Positions 46,598 to 55,434 are shown, counted from the stretch's first letter. The stretch is DNA of 64,000 nt from Luteimonas fraxinea (GCF_021233355.1 NZ_CP089507.1:2295001-2359000); one strand, 5' to 3'. The notes: generated by a model not told the origin, from the sequence alone. Numbers and translations are program-made.

Positions 46598-46634
46598 ACG
46601 CCGGCGCACGGGTCTCCTGAGCGCCGGCGTTTTC
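46598..46634 (+). terminator. Rho-independent terminator after yceI-like gene
   Basis: Perfect 10-bp stem ACGCCGGCGC / GCGCCGGCGT (46598-46607 and 46621-46630) with 13-nt loop followed by TTTCG. Confidence 0.75.
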
Positions 46635-46659
46635 GTTTCCGCGTTCCAGATCTGCCGTC

Positions 46660-47340
46660 ATGAAAGTTTATCGTCCCGCCGACCAGCGCGGCCGCACCAC
46701 GCACGGCGCCCGCACGCGCCTGTGCGCGTTTTCCAGCGGCGATTTTTACGATCCCGACTGGTCGGGTTTCGGCGCGCTGCGCCAGCTCAACGAGGAACAC
46801 ATGCCGTCCGGCGCGACCGTGCCGTTGCAACGCGTGGCGAACATGGAGCTGCTCACCCTGGTGCTCGACGGCACGCTGGTCCGCGATGGCGTCGCGCTCG
46901 AAGCCGGCGCACTGGCGTGGACCGGCGCCGGCCATGCCAGCGACACGCCGGTCGAAACCGCCGGGGCGGATGGCGCGCGGGTGTTGCGTATCGCGATCCA
47001 GCCGGACCGGGTCAATCTGCCGCCCGCCGCCGGCATCACGCGCGTTGCCAGCGAAGCGGGATCGACGTTGCTGGCCGCGCCCGAGGGTGCTGAAGACAGC
47101 CTGCCGATCCGTCAGCAGGCCTGGCTGTGCCATGCGCGACTCGCGCCCGGTGCACGTGTGGACGTGACGCTCGAGGCCACGCAGCGGCACTGGCTGCAGA
47201 TCCTGCGCGGCGGCGTAGCCGTCGACGGCCACGCGCTGGCCTCCGGCGACGCGCTCGGCGTATACGACGAAGCCATCACCGCGGATCTTGTAGCTACGGC
47301 CGATGGCGCAGAACTGCTGCTGATCACGCTGCCGGGCTGA
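46660..47340 (+). CDS. Pirin family protein (YhhW-like bicupin)
   Basis: 226 aa, starts MKVYRPADQRGRTTHGARTR. Two cupin domains (about 20-120 and 140-226). The usual metal-binding HxHxE pattern of pirins is modified: NEEHMPSGATVPLQRVANME lacks the standard histidine set (expected near PHPHRG-like motif), so metal binding or quercetinase activity is uncertain. Cytoplasmic. The gene stands between terminators and the zinc-finger gene. Confidence 0.78.
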   Translation: MKVYRPADQRGRTTHGARTRLCAFSSGDFYDPDWSGFGALRQLNEEHMPSGATVPLQRVANMELLTLVLDGTLVRDGVALEAGALAWTGAGHASDTPVETAGADGARVLRIAIQPDRVNLPPAAGITRVASEAGSTLLAAPEGAEDSLPIRQQAWLCHARLAPGARVDVTLEATQRHWLQILRGGVAVDGHALASGDALGVYDEAITADLVATADGAELLLITLPG

Positions 47341-47399
47341 GCCCGTCTGCACGGCCGCGCGGTAGAATGGTGGCCTCCACGCCGATGAAACCCGCCGTC

Positions 47400-47591
47400 A
47401 TGACCGCAGCCCCGACGCAAGCCAACGCCGCCCAGCGCTATGAAGTGCGCCGCGCCGATCTGCCGCTGAGCTGTCCGCTGCCGTCGATGGCGCTGTGGAA
47501 TTCGCATCCGCGCGTCTACCTGCCGATCGAAGCCGAGAACGGCGAGTCCGACTGCCCGTACTGCGGTGCGCACTTCGTCCTCGTCGACTGA
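47400..47591 (+). CDS. Zinc-finger domain protein (zf-CHCC, NDUFS6-like)
   Basis: 63 aa from ATG 47400; an in-frame ATG at 47385 (MKPAV) is the alternative. Ligand set C25, H36, C52, C55 (SCPLPS, NSHPRVYLP, DCPYCGAHF) identifies PF10276. Eukaryotic relatives are the NDUFS6 subunit of complex I; in bacteria the role is unknown. The next gene, a glycosyltransferase, starts 23 bp after the stop, so both may share a transcript. Confidence 0.88.
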   Translation: MTAAPTQANAAQRYEVRRADLPLSCPLPSMALWNSHPRVYLPIEAENGESDCPYCGAHFVLVD

Positions 47592-47613
47592 CTCCGGCGC
47601 GTTCCGCGCCCGT

Positions 47614-48735
47614 ATGCGTCGACCGCTCACCGTCATCCAGCTGCTGCCCGCGTTGTCGTCGGGCGGCGTCGAGCGCTCCACGATCGAAATCGCGCAGGCG
47701 CTGGTCGATGCCGGCCACCGCGCGATCGTCGTCTCCGCCGGCGGACGCCTCGTGCCCGCATTGGAGGCGACCGGCGCACGCCACGTCACGCTCGATATCG
47801 GTGCGAAATCGTTCCGGGTGCTGCGCCACGTGCGCACGTTGCGACGCCTGTTCGCAGACACCGGCGCCGACATCGTGCATGCCCGCTCGCGACTGCCGGC
47901 GTGGATCGGCTGGTGGGCCTTGCGCGGCATGCCCGGGGCGCGCCGTCCGCATTTCGTCACCACCATGCACGGGCTCAATTCCCCGTCGCGCTACAGCGCG
48001 ATCATGGCCCGCGGCGAACGCGTGATCTGCGTGTCCGATACCGTGCGCGACTATCTGCTGCAGCACTATCCGGCGACGCCGCGCGCGCGCCTGCGGGTGA
48101 TCCCGCGCGGGATCGATCCCGCACAGTTTCCCGCCACGCCACATCCCGATGCGGCCGCGCGCGCCGATGTCGCAGCGCACTGGCCGGCGCTCGGTGGCAA
48201 TGGCCCGCTGTTGCTGTTGCCGGGACGCGGCACTCGGCTGAAGGGGCATCACGATGCGATTGCCCTGCTCGCCGACCTGCGCACCGGTGGTCTGGACGCG
48301 CGTCTGTGGATGCCCGGCGCACGCGAACCGGGACGCGAGGCCTATCTCGAAGAACTCACGCGCGCTGCCGACGACGCCGGTTGCGCCGACGCGCTGGCGA
48401 TGACCGCACCGACCGATGCAATCGCGCATGCCTACGCGGCCAGCGATCTCGTGCTGCAGCTGTCGCGCAAGCCGGAAGCCTTCGGCCGCACTGTGCTCGA
48501 AGCGCTGTCGTGCGCGCGGCCGGTCGTCGGCTGGGCACATGGCGGCGTCGGCGAACTGCTCGTGCAGTTGCAGCCCGAAGGCGCGGTACCCCCTTTCGAT
48601 CGCGTCGCATTGGCGCACGCCGCACGCGCGCTGGTCACGCGAGCGCCTGCGCGAGCCGGTACGATGCCCGACACGCTGCGTGCGATGCAGGAGGCGACCC
48701 TCGCGGTCTATGACGAGTTCGACGACGACAACTGA
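47614..48735 (+). CDS. GT4-type glycosyltransferase, LPS core or polysaccharide synthesis
   Basis: 373 aa from ATG 47614 (MRRPLTVIQLLPALSSGGVE); a start at 47566 would overlap the zinc-finger gene. GT-B fold: N-terminal acceptor half with SSGGVERSTIEIAQALVDAG, C-terminal donor half with LLLPGRGTRLKGHHDAI and the retaining E-x7-E motif EAFGRTVLE (about 317-325). Transfers a sugar to a lipid-linked acceptor at the inner face of the membrane. The O-antigen ligase gene overlaps its end by 26 bp, so the two are translationally linked and likely serve one glycan. Confidence 0.9.
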   Translation: MRRPLTVIQLLPALSSGGVERSTIEIAQALVDAGHRAIVVSAGGRLVPALEATGARHVTLDIGAKSFRVLRHVRTLRRLFADTGADIVHARSRLPAWIGWWALRGMPGARRPHFVTTMHGLNSPSRYSAIMARGERVICVSDTVRDYLLQHYPATPRARLRVIPRGIDPAQFPATPHPDAAARADVAAHWPALGGNGPLLLLPGRGTRLKGHHDAIALLADLRTGGLDARLWMPGAREPGREAYLEELTRAADDAGCADALAMTAPTDAIAHAYAASDLVLQLSRKPEAFGRTVLEALSCARPVVGWAHGGVGELLVQLQPEGAVPPFDRVALAHAARALVTRAPARAGTMPDTLRAMQEATLAVYDEFDDDN

Positions 48736-50065
48736 GCCGACGACCGGCGCGCGCGCACCGCGGCCCGTCGGCTGGCGCTGGGCGCCGCACTGGGTGCTGG
48801 CCTTCGTGATCCTGTGGCCCGCGCCGGGTTACGCCGAGGGCGTGATGGTGCTGGGCGCGCTGGCCGCGATCATCCATCTGCTCGCCGCACGTTTCCGCGG
48901 CGGCGCGGCCTTGCTGAGCGCGCCCGCCTGGGCACTGACCAGCGTGCTGTTCTTCGCCTACTGGCTGCCGCAGTTGCTGTCGGCGGTCGATTCGGTCGAT
49001 GTCGGACGCGCGCTGCGCGAAGCGCTGGTCGATCTGCGCTATCTGCCGTTCCTGTGGCTGGTGGCCTCCGCCGTCGCGACGCGTCGCGGCCGGCGCATCA
49101 CGCTCGGGGGGCTCGCCGTGATCGTCGCGGTGTGGACGCTCGACGGCCTGGCCGAAGTCGTGTTCGGCACCAGTCCGCTGTTTTTCGGCATCGACCAGCT
49201 CAAGCAGCTGATCAGCAGCCGGCCGATGTGCACGCTCGAACAGGTCGCCGCCGCAGACCGTCTCGGCGGCGTGCTCGGCCCCTGCAACCTCAAGCTCGGC
49301 GTGGTGCTGGCGAGCCTGTCACCGTTCGGTCTGTACTGGGCCGGTCGCCGCTTCGGCATCAGTGGCTGGTTGGTTGCGAGCGCGGCGATCGGCATCGTGC
49401 TGCTGTTCGCCGGCTCGCGCGCATCGTGGCTCACCTATGCGCTGGTGCTGCTGCTGTCGGGCTGGCGTCTGCTCGGCTGGCGCCGCCTGCTGGCGGTGTT
49501 CGTCGCGGGTGTCGTCGTCGCGGTCGCGGCGGCGGCGATCTCGCCGCAGGTCCGCGAGCGCATCGAGCGCACCGCGACGGGCCTGTCGACCGATGCATCC
49601 GCCGTCGACGATGCACTGGCGGGCCGCGCCCGTATCTGGGACGCGTCGCTGTGCATGATCCGCGAGAACCCGATCAACGGTGTGGGCGCACGCGGCTTCC
49701 GCGAAGCCTTCCCGGGCTGCGATCCGCGCCCCGATGAAATGGCCGCCTGGGGCGACGGACCCGCGTTCCACGCCCACCAGATCGTGCTCGAGATCGGCAG
49801 CGAGACCGGACTCATCGGCCTGCTGATGTGGCTGGCCGGTGTCGCGATGGCCTGGCGCGCGTGGCGCTTCGCCTCACCCGAAGCACGCGAGCAGGCGCGC
49901 CCGGCGATGCTCGCACTCGCGGTCACGGTGTTCCCGCTCAACACGCATCTCGCGTTCTATTCGACGTTCTGGGGCGGCTTCACACTGCTGCTGTCCGCCC
50001 TCTATGCCGGCAGTCTGCTGGCGCGCGTCGAACCGGTGCAGCCGACAGACGGCGTGCTGCGCTGA
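48710..50065 (+). CDS. O-antigen ligase family protein (WaaL/Wzy type)
   Basis: 451 aa from ATG 48710 (MTSSTTTTEPTTGARA). About twelve helices, with the Wzy_C-type segment: FAGSRASWLTYALVLLLSG (about 325), then the large periplasmic loop SLCMIRENPINGVGARGFRE, ending with an HAHQIVLEIGSETGLIG histidine motif (about 345-365) typical of ligases that join O-antigen to lipid A-core. Could instead be a polymerase of another surface glycan. The coding sequence overlaps the upstream glycosyltransferase by 26 bp. Confidence 0.88.
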   Translation: MTSSTTTTEPTTGARAPRPVGWRWAPHWVLAFVILWPAPGYAEGVMVLGALAAIIHLLAARFRGGAALLSAPAWALTSVLFFAYWLPQLLSAVDSVDVGRALREALVDLRYLPFLWLVASAVATRRGRRITLGGLAVIVAVWTLDGLAEVVFGTSPLFFGIDQLKQLISSRPMCTLEQVAAADRLGGVLGPCNLKLGVVLASLSPFGLYWAGRRFGISGWLVASAAIGIVLLFAGSRASWLTYALVLLLSGWRLLGWRRLLAVFVAGVVVAVAAAAISPQVRERIERTATGLSTDASAVDDALAGRARIWDASLCMIRENPINGVGARGFREAFPGCDPRPDEMAAWGDGPAFHAHQIVLEIGSETGLIGLLMWLAGVAMAWRAWRFASPEAREQARPAMLALAVTVFPLNTHLAFYSTFWGGFTLLLSALYAGSLLARVEPVQPTDGVLR

Positions 50066-50073
50066 GCGAGATC

Positions 50074-50105
50074 CGTAGGATGGGTAGAGCGTAGCGAAAC
50101 CCATC
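50074..50105 (-). repeat. Dispersed short repeat, copy D (inverted)
   Basis: Reads CGTAGGATGGGTAGAGCGTA and ends GCGAAACCCATC, the reverse complement of copies A-C. Immediately after the O-antigen ligase stop. Forms an inverted pair with copy E at 50181. Confidence 0.82.
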
Positions 50106-50180
50106 ATGGCCATGCGCGCTCGCGACCGCAGTCGTCGAAGCAGACGCGTCTGCAGAGGCGACGGTCTGTCGGTTCGTGAC

Positions 50181-50213
50181 GATGGGCTTCGTTGCGCTCC
50201 AGCCACCCTGCCC
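50181..50213 (+). repeat. Dispersed short repeat, copy E (degenerate)
   Basis: GATGGGCTTCGTTGCGCTCC, then AGCCACCCTGCCC: recognisable but decayed at the CCCATCC end. With copy D it bounds a 75-bp segment between the ligase and lpxL. Confidence 0.55.
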
Positions 50214-50230
50214 AGTGCCCGTGCCTCGCC

Positions 50231-51139
50231 TCAGTACAGCGACCTACCATCCGGCTGTCGCTTGAACCGCCGATGGATCCACAGGTACTGGTCCGGCGCG
50301 GCGCGGGCCATGTCTTCGATGCCGGCCATCACCGTTGCGGTATCCGCGGTCGCGTCCGGGGTCGGATACGGCTCGGGTGCCGGGGTCAGCGTCAGCGTGT
50401 AGCCGCCATCGTCGCGACGCACGTGCTTGTAGAACACCACCGCCGCGCCGGACAGGCGCGCGAGCGAATGGGTCGAGGTCAGGCTGTGCGCGGGGCGGCC
50501 GAAGAACGGCACGTAGACCGCGTCGCCGCCACTGGGATCCTGGTCGGGGGCGTACCACAGCAGGCCGCCGCGCTTGAGATGCCGCACCACGCCGCGCACG
50601 TCGCGCTTGGGGAACATTGCCGCGGCATAACGCGCGCGGCCCCGACGCACCGCCCATTCCATCGCCGGTTCCGAGTGCGGGCGATACATGCCGGCCAGCG
50701 GCACGTAATCGCACATCAGGCGGCCGCAGACTTCCAGCGTGGTGAAGTGCCCGGACACGACGATCACGCCGCGCCCTGCCGCGCGCGCGGCTTCGACGTG
50801 CTCGACGCCTTCGACGATCAGTCCGCGCTGCAATGGTGCGATCGAGCCCCACCAGGCGCGTGCGAACTCGAACAGGCCGATGCCCAGCGACTGGAAATGC
50901 CGACGCAGCAGCGCCTCGCGCGCGGGCGCGTCGAGCTCCGGGAAACACAGTTCAAGATTGCGCGCGGCCACGCGGCGACGGCTCGCCAGCGCGACGCGCA
51001 AGGTATCGCCGAGCCCGCGCCCGAGCGCGCGCTGCAACGGCCATGGAATCCGCGCGGCGAGCGCCATCAGGCCGATGCCGATCCACGCCGGCCAGTGGCG
51101 GGGCGCGAGCGGCGGGCGGGGCAGGGGCGTCGTCGACAT
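50231..51139 (-). CDS. lpxL: Lipid A biosynthesis acyltransferase (LpxL/HtrB family)
   Basis: 302 aa. Membrane-associated acyltransferase adding a secondary acyl chain to Kdo2-lipid A. Single N-terminal hydrophobic segment (IGIGLMALAARIPWPL), catalytic H-x4-E at H131/E136 (SGHFTTLE), then GMYRPHSEP and LLWYAPDQDPSGGDAVYVPF and a late YLWIHRRFKRQP. Convergent with the ligase and divergent from waaA, within the LPS cluster. LpxM paralogue not excluded. Confidence 0.92.
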   Translation of the reverse strand: MSTTPLPRPPLAPRHWPAWIGIGLMALAARIPWPLQRALGRGLGDTLRVALASRRRVAARNLELCFPELDAPAREALLRRHFQSLGIGLFEFARAWWGSIAPLQRGLIVEGVEHVEAARAAGRGVIVVSGHFTTLEVCGRLMCDYVPLAGMYRPHSEPAMEWAVRRGRARYAAAMFPKRDVRGVVRHLKRGGLLWYAPDQDPSGGDAVYVPFFGRPAHSLTSTHSLARLSGAAVVFYKHVRRDDGGYTLTLTPAPEPYPTPDATADTATVMAGIEDMARAAPDQYLWIHRRFKRQPDGRSLY

Positions 51140-51189
51140 CGGTGCATTGTAGAAGGTGGCGTCGCGCAGGCATCCGCTATCCTGTGCGG

Positions 51190-52530
51190 ATGCCGGCCGA
51201 CACCACAGAACGACTGCTGCGCGGCCTCTACTCGGCCCTGCTCGTCGTGCTTGCGCCGATCACGGTCTATCACCTGATCTGGCGCGGTTTCCGGCAGTCG
51301 GCGTATCTGCTGCGCTGGGACGAGCGCTACGGCATCTATCGCACGCCGCCGCTGACCGCGCCGGTGTGGGTGCACGCGGTCTCGGTCGGCGAGGTCAACG
51401 CGGCCGCGCCGCTGATCAACGCCTTGCTCGAGCGCGATCCGGCGCGTCGCCTGCTGGTGACCACGATCACGCCGACCGGCTCGGAGCGCGTACGTGCGCT
51501 GTGGGGCGATCGCGTCGAGCACGTGTATCTGCCGTACGACCTCTCGGGTGCGGTGCGACGTTTCCTGCGGCATTTCCGCCCGCAGATCGGCCTGATCGTC
51601 GAGACCGAACTGTGGCCGAATCTGCTGTTCTGCTGCCGCGATGCCGGCGTGCCGACGGTAATCGTCAATGCGCGGCTGTCGGCGCGTTCGCTGCGCGGCT
51701 ATCGCGTGCTGCGTCCGCTGGTCGGACGCGCGCTGCGCACGGTGCGCCGCGTCGCGACGCAGTCGGCCGACGACGGCAAACGCTTCGTGAAACTCGGCGC
51801 GCTGCGCGATGCAGTGATCGACACCGGCAATCTGAAATTCGACATTACCCTCGACGACGCGAAGATCGCGAAGCTGGTCGCGGATTTCCGCGGCCGCGCC
51901 GGTGCACGGCCGGTGTGGATCGCGGCCAGCACGCATCCCGACGAGGAAGCGGCGGTCATCGACATCCACCGTCGCCTGCGCACGCGCTGGCCTGACCTGC
52001 TGCTGATCTGGGCCCCGCGCCATCCCGAGCGTTTCCGCAGCGCGATGCAGCTCGGCGTCGACGCCGGCTGGCGCGTCGCCACGCGCGCGCTGACCACGTG
52101 GCCCGATGCCGGCGACGATGTCTTCGTGCTCGACACGCTCGGCGAACTGGGGCTGTTCTTCGCCTGCGCCGATGTCGCCTTCGTCGGCGGCAGCCTGCAG
52201 GATATCGGCGGCCACAACCTGCTCGAGCCGGCCGCGGTCGGCACACCGGTCGTCACTGGACCGCACCTGCAGAACTTCGCCGACATCGCCAAGCAGCTGG
52301 GGCGTGCGGATGCGTTGCGCATCGGCGCGGACGCGGATGCGGTGCACGACCACATCGCGGCGTTGCTGGCGGATGCCGACGCGCGCGATGCGATGGCCGC
52401 CGCCGGCCGCGCGCTCGTCGCCAACGGTCGTGGTGCACTGGCGCGCACGCTGGCGCTGATCGAGTCCGATCTGCCGGTACCGGATACGAAAACGGCGCGG
52501 ATCCTGCGATCCGCGCCGTCGTCGATCTGA
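51190..52530 (+). CDS. waaA: 3-deoxy-D-manno-octulosonic acid (Kdo) transferase
   Basis: 446 aa from ATG 51190 (MPADTTERLLRGLYSALLVV). N-terminal membrane anchor, GT30 domain: catalytic Glu E68 in HAVSVGEVNAA, VETELWPNLLFCCRDAGVP, APRHPERF and GGSLQDIGGHNLLEPAAVGT. Attaches Kdo from CMP-Kdo to lipid A precursor. The last 13 codons contain a perfect hairpin (52492-52519) that works better as the terminator of the convergent tolC gene. Confidence 0.95.
   Translation: MPADTTERLLRGLYSALLVVLAPITVYHLIWRGFRQSAYLLRWDERYGIYRTPPLTAPVWVHAVSVGEVNAAAPLINALLERDPARRLLVTTITPTGSERVRALWGDRVEHVYLPYDLSGAVRRFLRHFRPQIGLIVETELWPNLLFCCRDAGVPTVIVNARLSARSLRGYRVLRPLVGRALRTVRRVATQSADDGKRFVKLGALRDAVIDTGNLKFDITLDDAKIAKLVADFRGRAGARPVWIAASTHPDEEAAVIDIHRRLRTRWPDLLLIWAPRHPERFRSAMQLGVDAGWRVATRALTTWPDAGDDVFVLDTLGELGLFFACADVAFVGGSLQDIGGHNLLEPAAVGTPVVTGPHLQNFADIAKQLGRADALRIGADADAVHDHIAALLADADARDAMAAAGRALVANGRGALARTLALIESDLPVPDTKTARILRSAPSSI
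52492..52519 (-). terminator. tolC terminator located inside the 3' end of waaA
   Basis: Stem ACGGCGCGGATC / GATCCGCGCCGT, 4-nt loop, 12 bp perfect. Read on the minus strand it is followed by TTTTCG, an intrinsic terminator for the convergent tolC gene whose stop is at 52540. On the plus strand it lies within waaA codons and has no T-tract. Confidence 0.8.
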
Positions 52531-52539
52531 GCCGAACGC

Positions 52540-53901
52540 TTACTGCGGCGGCGGTGTCGCTGCGCCGGTGCCGGTGGACGCGCCGACGCTGTTGACGTCG
52601 ACGGTCAGCTGGCGGTTCACGTCCTGCAGGTTGCCGATGTCCAGCGTGCCCGCGGCCTGCTCGAGCAGCAGACGGCTCTGCAGGAAGTTGTACTTCGCGA
52701 AGGCATAGGCCTGACGCGCCGAGAACAGGTTCTGCTGGTTGATCAACACGTCGATGACCGTACGCGTGCCGACTTCCAGGCCGACCTGCGAGGCCTCATA
52801 GGCGCTGTTGGCCGAGACCAGGGCGAGACGACGGGCCTCGACCTCGGTGATGCCGGCGACGAGGTTCTGGTAGGCGCTGCGGGTGTTGCGTTCAATCGCG
52901 CGACGCTGGGCTTCGTACTGGTCGCCAGCGATGTCACGCTGGGCGATCGACTGGCGTACGCGCGACTGGGTGATGCCGCCGCTGAAGATCGGCACGGTCA
53001 GCGTCAGGCCGATGCTGTTGGTTTCCGACTCGCGCTGTTGCGAATCCAGGCTGCGCTCGCCCCAGCTGTCGCTTCTGCCGTAGCTGGCGCCGAGATCGAG
53101 CGTCGGCAGGTGGGCCGACTTCGCCGCGGTGACGCTGTATTCGGATGCCGTCACCTGATAGCGCAGCGCCTGCAATTGCGGGTTCTGGTCGATCGCGGTG
53201 GCGACCCAGGCTTCCGCGTCACGACCTTCCGGCAGCTGTGGGGTGAAATCGTCGGGCAGACCCCGCAGATCGCGGATTTCCGAACCGGTGATCTCGGCCA
53301 GTGCCTGGTAGGAATCCTGCAGCGCGTTGCGCTGGACGATCGTGTTGGCGCGGGCGCTGTCGTACTGCGCCCGCGCTTCGTGCACGTCGGTGATCGGCGC
53401 CAGGCCCACTTCGAGGCGCTTGTCGGCGAAATCGAACTGGCGCTTGAACGCGGTCTCGGCGGCTTCGGCGGCCGCCAGCGTTTCGGTCGCGACCAGCACG
53501 TCGAAATACGCCGCGGCGGTGCGCGTGATCAGCGAGTCGTTGTCGGCGTCGAGCTGGAAGTCGGCGGCCGTGCTCAGCGCGCGTTGCGAACGCAGCGTCG
53601 AGATCTGGCCCCAGTCGAACAGCACCTGGCCGGCATTGACGCCGTAGCTGCGCGTGCGTGCTTTTCCGGACAGACCAGCGCGGCGGCTATCGGTCAGCGA
53701 GGCGCTGCCGTTGATCTGCGGCAGCAGTGCGCCCCGGGCCTGGACCGCGCCTTCCTTGGTCGACAGGCGCTGCGATTCGGCGATCGACAGCGTCGGGTCA
53801 TTGGTACGGGCCAGCTCGTAGGTCTGGACGAGATCGGCGGCCAGCAGCGGGCTGGACGTCAGCGCGAGTGCGAGCGACAGGAACAGGGGGCGGCGGAACA
53901 T
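52540..53901 (-). CDS. tolC: TolC family outer-membrane efflux protein
   Basis: 453 aa from ATG 53901 (MFRRPLFLSLALALTSS), preceded by GGATCC-rich leader. Signal peptide cleaved near LLAADL. Two OEP repeats (about 22-215 and 230-430) with NDPTLSIAESQRL and NPQLQALRYQVTASEYSVTA at the repeat starts, helical hairpins, and GLTLTVPIFSGG before the second beta-barrel segment. C-terminus is Thr/Gly/Pro-rich. Outer-membrane channel for RND and type I export; the RND pump at 55472-59837 is an obvious partner. The Pcm-like gene precedes it by 17 bp on the same strand. Confidence 0.94.
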   Translation of the reverse strand: MFRRPLFLSLALALTSSPLLAADLVQTYELARTNDPTLSIAESQRLSTKEGAVQARGALLPQINGSASLTDSRRAGLSGKARTRSYGVNAGQVLFDWGQISTLRSQRALSTAADFQLDADNDSLITRTAAAYFDVLVATETLAAAEAAETAFKRQFDFADKRLEVGLAPITDVHEARAQYDSARANTIVQRNALQDSYQALAEITGSEIRDLRGLPDDFTPQLPEGRDAEAWVATAIDQNPQLQALRYQVTASEYSVTAAKSAHLPTLDLGASYGRSDSWGERSLDSQQRESETNSIGLTLTVPIFSGGITQSRVRQSIAQRDIAGDQYEAQRRAIERNTRSAYQNLVAGITEVEARRLALVSANSAYEASQVGLEVGTRTVIDVLINQQNLFSARQAYAFAKYNFLQSRLLLEQAAGTLDIGNLQDVNRQLTVDVNSVGASTGTGAATPPPQ

Positions 53902-53918
53902 GGAGGATCCTTGGACGA

Positions 53919-54581
53919 TCAGAGAGTGAACTGCGGCACCGGCGCGGCGCCTGCGAGATAGGTGAGTCCGGTCTCGAACAACGATTCGATGCGGGTCGCG
54001 TTGACAGCCTCGCCTTCGCGGCGCACCAGCACCGCTTCCATCGCGGGCGCGCGGCCGCGGACGATGAACATGCGGCCCCCGGGACGCAGCCACTGCACGA
54101 AACGCTCGGGAATCACGTCGACGGCGCCACAGACGCAGATCGCGTCGAAGCGGCGGTCGGTATTCCACGCGAACGCATCGGCGGTGATCACGTCGACGTT
54201 CGCGATGCCCTGCGCCTGCAGACGGCCGCGGGCGGCGTCGGCGAGGTCGTCATGGCGCTCGAGGCTGACGACGTCACGGGCCAGATAGCCCATGCACGCG
54301 GCGAGATAACCGCTGCCGGTGCCGATCTGCAGCACTTCGTCGCCCTGTTCGAGCTTCAGCGCCTGCAGCGCACGGCCTTCGACCACCGGCTTGAGCATCA
54401 GCTCGCCGTGGCCGAGCGGGAGTTCGAGGTCGGCATAGGCCAGTGCGCGGCGCGACTCGGCCACGAAAGATTCGCGCGGCAGGCGCGAAATCGTTTCGAG
54501 CACGCGCGCATCGAGCACGTCCCAGGGCCGGACCTGTTGTTCCACCATCGCCGCACGGGCCTTGGCGTAGTCGATCGTCAT
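53919..54581 (-). CDS. Protein-L-isoaspartate O-methyltransferase family protein
   Basis: 220 aa. SAM-dependent methyltransferase with motif I VLQIGTGSGYLAACMGYLA (about 83-101), post-I VSLERHDDL, and DAFAWNTDRRFDAICVCGAV. The N-terminal MVEQQVRPWDV and RESFVAESRRALAYADLELP match the Pcm group that sits upstream of tolC in Xanthomonads. Repairs isoaspartyl residues by homology, but this second Pcm type lacks direct evidence. Co-transcribed with tolC (17-bp spacer). Confidence 0.88.
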   Translation of the reverse strand: MTIDYAKARAAMVEQQVRPWDVLDARVLETISRLPRESFVAESRRALAYADLELPLGHGELMLKPVVEGRALQALKLEQGDEVLQIGTGSGYLAACMGYLARDVVSLERHDDLADAARGRLQAQGIANVDVITADAFAWNTDRRFDAICVCGAVDVIPERFVQWLRPGGRMFIVRGRAPAMEAVLVRREGEAVNATRIESLFETGLTYLAGAAPVPQFTL

Positions 54582-54718
54582 TGTTGCGGGTTCCTTCGTT
54601 CGCCAACCCGCAATTCTAGCGGTGCGGGGGCGGGTTCATCATCGCGGGGGTGTTGCAGTGGACGCAGTGCCGGAAGTCATCGGCCCAGACGGCATGCAGC
54701 AGGCACGTGTGACCGCGT

Positions 54719-55396
54719 TCAGCGACGCCCGTAGGCGCGCAGGAACATGTCCACCGAGGCTTCCAGGTGCGCGCGCCGTTGACCGGCGCATTGGCCGGCG
54801 TCGTCGCAGTCGAACACCATGCGCTGGTGGAGGTCGCCCTTGAGCAGCACGAAGAACTGCGCCGCTGCCGTCGGCACGAGGGCCTCGTCGAGGTCGAGAT
54901 CGCCGGTTTCGATCCGGCGCCGGAGCATCGCCGCGAACGACGACTGCACGCGCTCGGGACCGCCCTTCCAGAACCGCTGCGGCAGACGCTTTTCGACCAT
55001 CTGCGGGGTGCACAGCAGGCGGTGACCGGCAACGGCCTCGGGCGAGGACACCATCGCGAAGAACGCCTCGGCAACCTCCAGCAGGCGCTGACGCAGTGGC
55101 GTGGCCGGCGCGGGCTCGAACACCGAATCGGGCATCTGCTGCTCGCAGTAGCGCGCCGCGGCCTCGGTGAACAGCGTGTCCTTGTCGCCGAAATGGCTGT
55201 AGACGGTCAGCTTGGACACCCCGGCCTCGGCCGCGATCTGGTCCATGCTGACGCCTTCGAAGCCCTGCTGCAGGAACATGCGCTCCGCGGCTTCGAGGAT
55301 CGCCGCGCGCTTGGCCAGATCCTTCGGCCGGCCGGGACCCGCCGGCGCCTTCTCGGGCGTCGGGGCAGGGGGCAGCGAGGACGGACGCGTCGACAT
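54719..55396 (-). CDS. TetR/AcrR family regulator of the efflux operon
   Basis: 225 aa from ATG 55396 (MSTRPSSLPPAPTPEKAPAG); the frame is open far upstream only as a shadow. HTH at GVSMDQIAAEAGVSKLTVYSHFGDKD (about 48-73) is a typical TetR domain. The C-terminal ligand domain has a TetR_C (AcrR-like) shape with LLCTPQMVEKRLPQRFW. Divergent from the MFP-RND operon, with a clear 16-bp palindrome between them. Probable repressor of the pump, relieved by pump substrates. Confidence 0.92.
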   Translation of the reverse strand: MSTRPSSLPPAPTPEKAPAGPGRPKDLAKRAAILEAAERMFLQQGFEGVSMDQIAAEAGVSKLTVYSHFGDKDTLFTEAAARYCEQQMPDSVFEPAPATPLRQRLLEVAEAFFAMVSSPEAVAGHRLLCTPQMVEKRLPQRFWKGGPERVQSSFAAMLRRRIETGDLDLDEALVPTAAAQFFVLLKGDLHQRMVFDCDDAGQCAGQRRAHLEASVDMFLRAYGRR

Positions 55397-55434
55397 GGCG
55401 GGGAATACTATACCAATCAGTTCTGAAAATATAC

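Noticed and set aside
50106-50180. CRISPR-like spacing between repeat copies D and E
   Set aside because: Only two copies, inverted and of unequal quality, with no cas genes nearby; not a CRISPR array.
54600-54718. Cysteine-containing minus-strand peptide (CLLHAVW, HCVHCNTP) after the TetR gene
   Set aside because: Looks like a small zinc ribbon, but I found no start codon with a ribosome site in that frame; too weak to call.
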